A stretch of 64,000 nucleotides of DNA. It comes from Mortierella sp. BCC40632 (taxonomy: Eukaryota; Mortierellomycota; Mortierellomycetes; Mortierellales; Mortierellaceae). Where the stretch lies: the NCBI GenBank assembly GCA_011634665.1, contig WAEK01000004.1, positions 2,671,501 through 2,735,500 of the forward strand, given 5' to 3'. Every line of letters begins with the position of its first letter. Position 1 is the stretch's first letter. This document shows, in pieces, positions 56,764 through 64,000 of this stretch. The translations under genes were made by a program, and so were the position numbers. The notes under the pieces are model-generated. The model saw nothing but the letters and a program-made list of their open reading frames with translations, had not been told where the DNA came from and did no database searches.

Positions 56764-57953
56764 GGCTTGGGATCGTAGGGTGATGTTGCTTATTATTTTT
56801 TTAAAGGGTCAATGTTCGGTTGGCAAGGAAGGCAAGAAGTGTAGGGAGAAAGAAAAGAAAAGAAAAAGGACCAGGAGTTTTGGTTTGGTTGAGAGCTATA
56901 TATACCGGGGTTGTGGCTATGTCCACCGATGACTTGATCCTCGGTAGCAGAGCAAATTGTCGTTACTGTTGGCGTCTGGGGAACGCCAGGAGGCTTCAAG
57001 ATGATTTACCGAAGAATTGATGGGCTGTTGTCTCCGAAATAAAAGAAGACCATCTTGGCTATTGGCTGTCGTTGAGTGCGCCTACTTAAGCTTCGGGCTA
57101 AAATGGTCTACTACCATTGGGCTTGTATTTCCACAAGTGCCTAGAGGAGAAGGGAGAGAAGTAGAGAAGTAGAAGAAGGGAGATGATGGATGTGGTAGAG
57201 GAGCGTAAGTAGGGAGAGGGAGGGAAAGGAGAAAGAAAGTAGGACAAGGGCTCGAGATCTAAGAATACCAAAAGCTGCTCGTTTCTAGGGACGCGTCGCC
57301 TACCTGAAACGTGTACGTTTGAACGCAGGTGAGCTGTCCTGACTGAGCAGAATGCTCAGAAATGTATTTTGCAGTTGCTCAATGGATCTCATCTCGTTTT
57401 AGGCATCGTTGGGTTAGGTGCCCAACTATAGAATGGTTACCATGAGTGAGTCCATGGCGCTCTCCTTCTTTATGCTTGCCTTCGAGAATTAATCCATTGT
57501 GGTAAACACTTTATCATTCCTGGAACCCTCCACCACTGACCAAAAGTTAATTTGATTCGGAGACAGGACCTCTGCGTCTCCGAAAGCACGTACCATTACT
57601 CGAACCGATGTTATCTCTCCCTTTCCACCTTTTCCCCAGAAATCGGGAAAAATAAATGCTCTCGATACCAGATGCCAAATACTTCTCAACAAGGCACTTT
57701 TACAAACCAAGGATCATAGTAAGGATGTGCTTAATGTTCAAGCTCACACTCACTGGTCACGCGTCTCAACACAGCTCCGAATGCAGAAAAGGCTCAGCAC
57801 TGTCCCCGGTAACACCTCCCTCGAGATCGACCCTACCATGTCCATCATAGAAAATTTTGTGCGGCTCTACCAGCTGGCACGGAACGCATGAAGGTTTTGT
57901 CCGTTTTTAGCTGTGCATTCCAGGTATCTGACTTTGTCCGAGCCCGAGTCGAT

Positions 57954-57987
<34 letters not shown>

Positions 57988-58545
57988 GCAACACGTAAGG
58001 CTCAAAGAAAAGATGCAGGAGATGACCCGCCTATATATTTTCTCAAATCTTACTGCCAAGAGCCTGCCATTAGTCAATCTGAGAAAGTCCCAATTTTAAT
58101 TGTCCTTGAGAAGAGGATGGGCCGCAGAGTTTCTACAAACTTTGCTTTCACCTTGGCGAGAAGGTCGCTTTTTGGTCAAAGACCATGCGCTTCAGAAGGC
58201 GGTGTGGGTTTCGACGCAGACTGGTCCACTACCGCTTTGTTGTCCAGGTGAATTACAATATCCTGTGCCAGTGTTGCTGATATGAGTGCAGCAACGAGTC
58301 TGTTAAGCAGTCGATGATACATATTCGTCTATTTTACCTGCAATTGCTCAACATTGTCGTTCCTGTGATTGAGCACATGCACCTTTGATCTTCAAGCATG
58401 GTCATGCTCGATCTGTCTTAGTGGTTTAGCTTGGCCGTTTGGGCGCTTTGGTTCAATCATTCCAACCCTTCGGCGATCTGCCTTTGGTTGTAGCTCGTGC
58501 AGTAGCCTCTATCTGAAAATAAATATTTACGTTTTTTATTTTTGT
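56764..58545. other. Intergenic region, no gene seen
   Basis: 1.8 kb. It holds the TATA box of secreted protein 2, GA-rich DNA (57140-57240) and a T34 run (about 57954-57986). Open frames at 57489-58285 have no recognisable features. An AT-rich stretch at 58515-58545 borders the F-box gene's 3' end. Confidence 0.45.
56896..56904 (-). promoter_or_regulatory. TATA box of small secreted protein gene 2
   Basis: TATATATAG on the minus strand, about 135-140 bp upstream of the ATG at 56763. Confidence 0.45.
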
Positions 58546-61258
58546 CTAGTGGAAAAAGTCGAAATCGTTAGTGAGCCAAGTATACTCACTGGGATCTTCT
58601 TCAAGAACGCTACTTGGGACAGACAGTGTCGGGCATACGTCTTCAAGCCACGCAATGTTTGAATAGAGCTTGGCCGAACTTGCATGTTCTCCACGCCGAG
58701 ACACTCCACGGATCTCTTTGAGCCTTGGTGGTATCAGGAAATCATTCAGTGACTTGATCTCCGCCTTGAACTTTGAAAGCTGGAAATGGTTCAAGTTGTG
58801 ATCCACTTTGAGACGAGAGTGTAACTGTGGGTGACGGTAATGGATCCAGTGTTGAGCAATCCACTCGACTTCCTTGGTACCACCGAGCTGGTCACCAAGC
58901 TGATTGAGATCTAGTATTTCGAGCGAATCCTTTAGTGGCTCGAGATAAGGGAGACCTTCATCCATTGTCAAATGTAAGCATTCGGACGTTTTAAGACCAG
59001 AGAAGCTTAATAGATCAGTTCCCTCCAGTCTGAGCTCACGGAGCTTTGTTAGCCGACCGAGTTGTTGGCACACCTGGATCTGGAGTTTGGTGCAGAATGG
59101 TAACCGGGTAGGCTGTGAAGTGGTCTTTCCTTGAAATCCAGGTTGGTCATCCTCGTCCTCAGAAGGCTCGACACTCTCCCTGGATGACTGAGCGGACGAA
59201 TATTCTTGTTCCTGCCAGTCGTCATTTGACTCTTCTGTGCTCTTTTTCTCTTCTCTTTTCCTCTTGTTCTTTCCATCACATTTTTCTTCTTTGTTCTCTT
59301 TTTCCTTCTTTCCTTTTTTCTCTTTTTTCTCCTTCTTTTCCTTCTTCTCTTTCTTTTCTTTCTTTTCTTTCTTTTCTTTCTTCTCTTTCTTTTCTTTCTT
59401 CTCTTTCTTCTCTTTCTTCTCTTTCTTTTCTTTCTTCTCTTTCTTTTCTTTCTTCTCTTTCTTCACCTTCCTCTCTTTTCCACTCTTCTTTCCAAATTCT
59501 ACCGTGGGGTTTCTGTCATCCGCATCCCAGGAATCCTTTACATACTCTGACTCCGTGAGTCCATCGTGCTTGCGACGCTTCCTTTGGGTTCCCTGTTCGT
59601 AAAGTAGCTCTTGGTCATCAACCATCATACTGCCATAATCAAAGTCCATTTCTTTTTCTTGGAACCAACTCAATGGGGCAACTTTGGTTACTGCAACACC
59701 AAAGGCCAGGGTCTCCAATCCTGTACATATCCAGTCAAACCCAACAATTTCCATGGCAGAGACCCGAACAGACCTTGCCCAGAGTCGCTTCAAGTTCGGT
59801 GATTCTCTTAGTACGACGGGAATAGCAACATATAGGCTTGGCGACCCACTGATATCGAGCTCCGTCAAATTGGAGACATTGTCTGGGCGAATCAATGAAG
59901 TGCAGTGTATACTGGAAAGACAATCTTGACCCCAAATATGAAGCGACTCGAGTCGTTTCAAATAAGCGATAAGGAGCTCATAAATATGGTCGCAATGTAG
60001 CGACCTATTCCCTCCAACATCAAGTTTCTTCAAGTTTGGGCAAAGCATGATCAACTCGCGAGCAAAATCATCGTGGAATATCTCTTCTTCAGGGAATTCT
60101 TCCTCCGGTATTACATGATTCTGATATTCTTCCAAGTAGTCTCCAGGAGTCTCGGGTTCATAGTCAGAAGAAAAATCCCCTCCGAATCGGAGCTCTTCCA
60201 GTTGAGGACATATCCGTAGGAGATCAAGAATATCCTCTGACCTCCAAAACGTTACCTCAGTATTGAGATATCTTCGAGGAGCAAAGGAGGTCACCAGGGC
60301 TAACGATTTGATAGGAAGATGACCCTGGATCGAGCTAAAATTAATTGTAGGAAGGAAGTCGCTCTCTAGATCTGCGTCGACTTTATGTTGAATGTAGATC
60401 TCTTGGATTGGACAAACGACTAAAAGGGTTGATGGCATTATCAGAATAGGGTTCTTCCAACTCTTAAAATAACTGGAGACCGGGTAAAAGGACATTAACA
60501 GAAACAATAGTGAGATCCCGTTATGATTTCTTACCTTGTTGACCCTGATCTTGAGGTGAATCCTGAAGGGACAATCGCTTTTGTTCTCGGTTACAAAATA
60601 CCGAAGCCAGGTAACCAAGACATTCATAAAGGTGTGCACCTTTGAGTGTGACTTTGCGCAATTGAGGTCCTGCCCGATCAATCATTTGCTCAAACATCTC
60701 TCTCGAGCGTTCTTCAAAGAGAGGTTCATTAATAGCGAGTTCCTGCAAGTATAGATTATGCTGAATCAAGTCGGGAAGGGCCCTCACGATTAGTCGGTTT
60801 GTCTCCTCATTTAAACGTATTGGTCCTATCGAGAGCTTGAGCAGCTTCCTCAACTGTGGTATCGATCGGACGCCCAAACATATTTTGGTATCTTGTGTGG
60901 GATAGTTTGAGAAATCTTCGGGATTCCCAATGGTCAAAGCACGGATATTGGGACTCCAGAGCAGGAAATGATCAATGTCCTGTTGCTCATAAGCCTTGAG
61001 AAATTTGTTGGTTGCTTGTAAAAGTATGTAAGGGACTCTTTCTGCCTCAAGAGTGTAATCCTGACTCAGAATGGAGTTGGAGCAATGGTTCCAAAAACGA
61101 GAGACAGTCCGAAAAGCAAAGAGCGTACGTCGATCCAGGAACTGGAGAACATTCAGCAGAATCTCTGGAAGCTCCATTGGCCTGATTCTGATCCGCATGT
61201 GACTCATGTGAGTGCATGATTCATCCATTGGTTCGCTGGGCTGGTCATGTTCGGCCAT
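58546..61258 (-). CDS. F-box/LRR protein F with a long Lys-Glu tract
   Basis: Two exons on the minus strand, 61258-60535 and 60419-58546 (donor GTAAGA, acceptor TTTTAG), join in frame to 865 residues. F-box at about 28-64 (MELPEILLNVLQFLDRRTL...VSRFWNHCS), then LRRs such as CPQLEELRFGGD, CPNLKKLDVGGN, VSNLTELDIS and LTKLRELRLEG. Between two LRRs lies an insert of about 200 residues: a basic segment, some 17 Lys-Lys-Glu triplets and an acidic Ser-rich tail. It is the only F-box gene in the window with an intron in the middle of the LRR part. Presumably an SCF substrate receptor; the charged tract may form a long single helix, which is inference. Confidence 0.87.
59300..59466 (-). repeat. 9-bp coding microsatellite (Lys-Lys-Glu)n
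   Basis: An in-frame AAGAAAGAG-type repeat within F-box gene F. The opposite strand reads as Ser/Phe repeats (open frames at 59115-59602), which are artefacts. Length variation by whole codons is expected. Confidence 0.8.
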
Positions 61259-62318
61259 GATCTAAATGCCTCGTCTGTGGATACCTATGGATGATCGATG
61301 GCGAATTCGGAATCAGGATTCGTGAGCAATGCGAGCATTGTAGATAACCCTGATGTAACCCTTCCTTGTTTACACAACTTGGTAGTCCATCCTTACAGCA
61401 GAGACTGAGCTTACTTGTCGAAAGGCAAAAAGTGGATAGGGAAAAATATGATTCAAGTTGGCCTGGTTTTTCTTTGGTTGGCAGGCGGACATTTGATTTG
61501 ATGGCTTGCTTTTCTTTCTTTCTTTCTTTCTTTCTCTCGCTCTCTCTCGCTCTCTCTCCACAGAAAGTCTAGGTCAAGACTTGCCAGAGTTCTCGAGCGT
61601 GTCTCCTTGCTTCAAAGAAAAGCGGATAGGAGCTCTTAGACAGAGAGAGCTAAAAAAAAACCTTACTGAAAAGTCCACAACACGTTAGCAAACACACCAC
61701 AATACGATACTCTACTACCCTTGTTTAGAGTCCCCAGGGTCGGTTGACTAGGACTAACGTTTCAGTAAACCCCGGATTGAAAGAGCCTCTTACAAAAACA
61801 AAGGGCAAGCAATGAGATATGGCGAGTACACCAGAGGCACCACAACTGTTCTTCTCTGCTCCTAGGCTCAGAGAGAGAGGAGGCATCGTCTAGGATTTCT
61901 TTTTTTTTTTTTCGAAAGGCCCTTTCCGAAATAGTAACTTTGAAGCAGGAAGAAAGGCATCGAGTAATAAAATACATCCATGCTACGTATTTTAATGTAG
62001 AGGCTATTATTTAACCAAGTCTTGTTCAGACGATAATCTATACAATGCAATGCTCTAACTAACATCTCTCAATCTGTCAAAAAAAAGGCCAGTCTTTATC
62101 CGCGCCAGGCGGTTCAGGTATACTCGGCAAGCTCGTATGTGTGTGCGAATGTGGGGAGGGGGGGGGTTGTCCTTCTTTTTTTTTGTTGTTGTTGTTGTTG
62201 TTGCCATCATTATGTTTTGACCTTTTCTTTTCTTTTCCTTTTTTTTTTTTTTTTTTTTGTCGATTACAATCCCTTGGAGGGGGAAAGTGTCTTCTTTTTT
62301 TTTTTTTTTTTTTTTTGC
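61259..62318. other. Intergenic region, no gene seen
   Basis: 1.06 kb between two minus-strand genes, with a TTTC array (61510-61536), T runs (about 62240-62258, 62297-62316) and a G12 run (62155-62166). No gene seen. Confidence 0.55.
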
Positions 62319-64000
62319 TTAGGCTGTTGTCTGCTTTCCTATTCTCGAGGCATCCTGCGACTGAGAATGGTTGCTCTCTTCACCAAAGCTGCACAAGGCC
62401 GTCATCTCTCTTCGATTCAGAAACTCTAGGCTATGCTTGGTCACGGGCATGGATCTCCTGTGAAGTTGTTGTTGCTGAGTCTTTTGTCGGTTCCCATAGC
62501 CTTGATGTCCACTCCAATCCCTTCCCCCCAACTGTCGCGAGAACCGACCAAATGCATTTCTGGAACCTGGTTTACTCAAACTTCCAGAGTCGATTGCTGG
62601 ATTGGAATTCGATCCTCCCATACTTCCAGTCGAGGACGGACTCTCTGTTCCCATTCGGAGCATAGCAGCTGCAGTCGCGGCGGCTGCAGCGGCCGTCAGT
62701 TTGTCTCGCGCCGCCAAAAAGTTTTGAGCCTTTTCAGAAAGCCGGACTTCAGGCAATCGGGGGGCATGGTACGAAGGGATCAGGGTATCCTCTGGAGGCA
62801 GAGCAAATCTCTGATCCTTGATCGGTCCATCTAAAAGTAAGTGTCCAAAAATGAAGTCAATAAAAGTTAGAATAGGAAAGAGGCAATAGTTGTCGCTTTC
62901 ACCAAACGACTAGATGCTATTGCAAATGGCACTTCATGTGGACAACTTACCAATGAATTGCTCAAGGGCTCCCTGGAGAGATTTCCACGCATCCTCCGTC
63001 TCCGTATACCCTTTCAGTGTCACATAGCCTCGACCTTGTCCGTCCACTACTTCTATCTTCTCCAAGAAAGGACACATCTTCATAATGCTCTCTATAGTGT
63101 TTTTCGAGCACACAACAGTCTTTTCCTCGTCCTTTACTCCTTGCTCCACCCCAACTCGTTTGCCTTCAACAGGACCTTCATTCTCGCTTTCCATGGTCGT
63201 TGCCAGTGGTGTAGATCGCTTGTGCTGCAATCCCCCTCGGTAACTAAAGTAATCCTCTGCTCCACTGGTTCCACGACTGCGACCGTGGACCAGCTGATAC
63301 CTCGACTGTTCCCGACTCGCTAGAATGGCCGCTGCTGCAGAAGCAGCATTTGATTCGGTCAGAGTCGCTCGCTTGGCGGCCATCGTCTCAGACAAGCTCA
63401 TCTTTGGTTTTCTAGCATTCCATCCACTATCACTTCCGCAGGGGGATGACAATGAAGAAGAAGATAGATTTTTGGAGAGCTGGCTGTCGTCAGTGGCGAT
63501 GCTAGAGCTCGAGTCGCTGGAGGAAAGTGTGAGCTGACGACTCATCAAGGCATTCCTGAGTCCCTCTGCCAAGCTGAGAACGTTTGAGGTTGTGGGGGAT
63601 GTTGGAGAAGGTACAGAGAATGGAACTGGGGGCGATGTTGGAAGATTGGTAGTTGAGATGGATATGTCTGGGCTGGGTGAACAGGCACCATTTCTTCTCA
63701 GGTCAAGACTGTTTCTACTCCTTGGTTCGATAGAAGGCGATGATGCGATGGATTGGATCCCCTTGGAGGCAAAATTGAGCGATCGCTGTGAAGAAATCGA
63801 GGCTGTTCTTGTCAGTGGTAAAGGTCGCATCGGAGGCGTAGGACGCTGAGGAATAATAGATCCCGGTGGTGCGGACCGAATTCGATTTTCCGCAAAAAGT
63901 GTTGCTGCCTTGATAAAACTAGCTCTAGGAGAATTTGATTTTAGTTGAACCTTTGCCAATGCCTGCGAAAGTCGTTCCTGGGACATTCCTGGGGAAGCCG
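62319..64000 (-). CDS. Unrecognised Ser/Pro-rich protein, 5' end outside the window
   Basis: Two exons on the minus strand, from the window edge to 62951 and 62830-62319 (donor GTAAGT, acceptor TTTTAG), in frame. The frame stays open upstream of the Met at 63986 to the edge, so the true start may lie outside. The visible part is about 520 residues: a Ser/Pro-rich disordered first half, Ala-rich helices, then a short ordered segment MKMCPFLEKIEVVDGQGRGY to LEQFI, and after the intron LPEVRLSEKAQNFLAARDKL with an Ala run. The C-terminal tail is Gln/Ser-rich. I know no family for it; the composition suggests a regulatory or scaffold protein. Confidence 0.7.

Noticed and set aside
59115..59602. 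Plus-strand Ser/Phe-rich open frames
   Set aside because: Antisense reading of the Lys-Lys-Glu coding microsatellite of F-box gene F.

Overview
The window is nuclear DNA of a filamentous fungus. Genes are interrupted by short GT-AG introns (about 90-150 nt), there are TATA boxes and AATAAA signals, and the products are typical of eukaryotes and fungi: an Ssh4/Ear1-type Rsp5 adaptor, a Fungal_trans regulator, Sec14-like proteins and a TRAPP subunit. Expanded F-box/LRR genes and an LRR family with a short variable leader exon suggest an early-diverging lineage, most likely Mortierellales. That placement is inference from gene content; no rRNA or marker gene is present. Non-coding DNA is rich in (GA)n/(CT)n runs and A/T homopolymers of 20-30 nt, many of them inside introns.

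Left part (1-24 kb, housekeeping and metabolism): SSH4/EAR1-like gene (+, 1886-4871), long FAD monooxygenase (+, 7062-10667), 1479-residue Fungal_trans regulator (-, 11089-15800), tandem CRAL-TRIO/Sec14-like paralogues (-, 16351-18097 and 19101-20702), and a five-exon TRAPPC5/Trs31 gene (+, 22891-24145). One TRAPPC5 intron appears to use a GC-AG boundary. The exon joins given here were derived by hand from frame, splice consensus and family conservation.

Right part (24.8-61.3 kb, accessory): four F-box/LRR paralogues in direct tandem (+, 24.8-35.7 kb), then an inverted duplication (arms about 36.06-40.65 kb and 42.16-46.54 kb) carrying two tail-to-tail LRR genes, then two more F-box/LRR genes on the minus strand (53.1-55.4 and 58.5-61.3 kb). 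Two paralogous 65-66-residue secreted cysteine-rich proteins (49.8 kb +, 56.6 kb -) and an AKR7-like aldo-keto reductase with an apparent frameshift lie among them. A 164-bp hAT-like MITE sits at 47.07 kb.

The most notable signal is the accessory block. The inverted LRR pair is mosaic: a diverged leader exon, about 430 residues with no amino-acid difference, and LRR arrays of 11 and 9 almost identical 28-residue units. The F-box paralogues show patchwork near-identity and one loop that grows from under 20 to about 200 residues. The pattern is that of repeat-based recognition genes under concerted evolution. Function is not shown by sequence alone. The window ends inside an unrecognised Ser-rich gene (-, 62319 to the edge).
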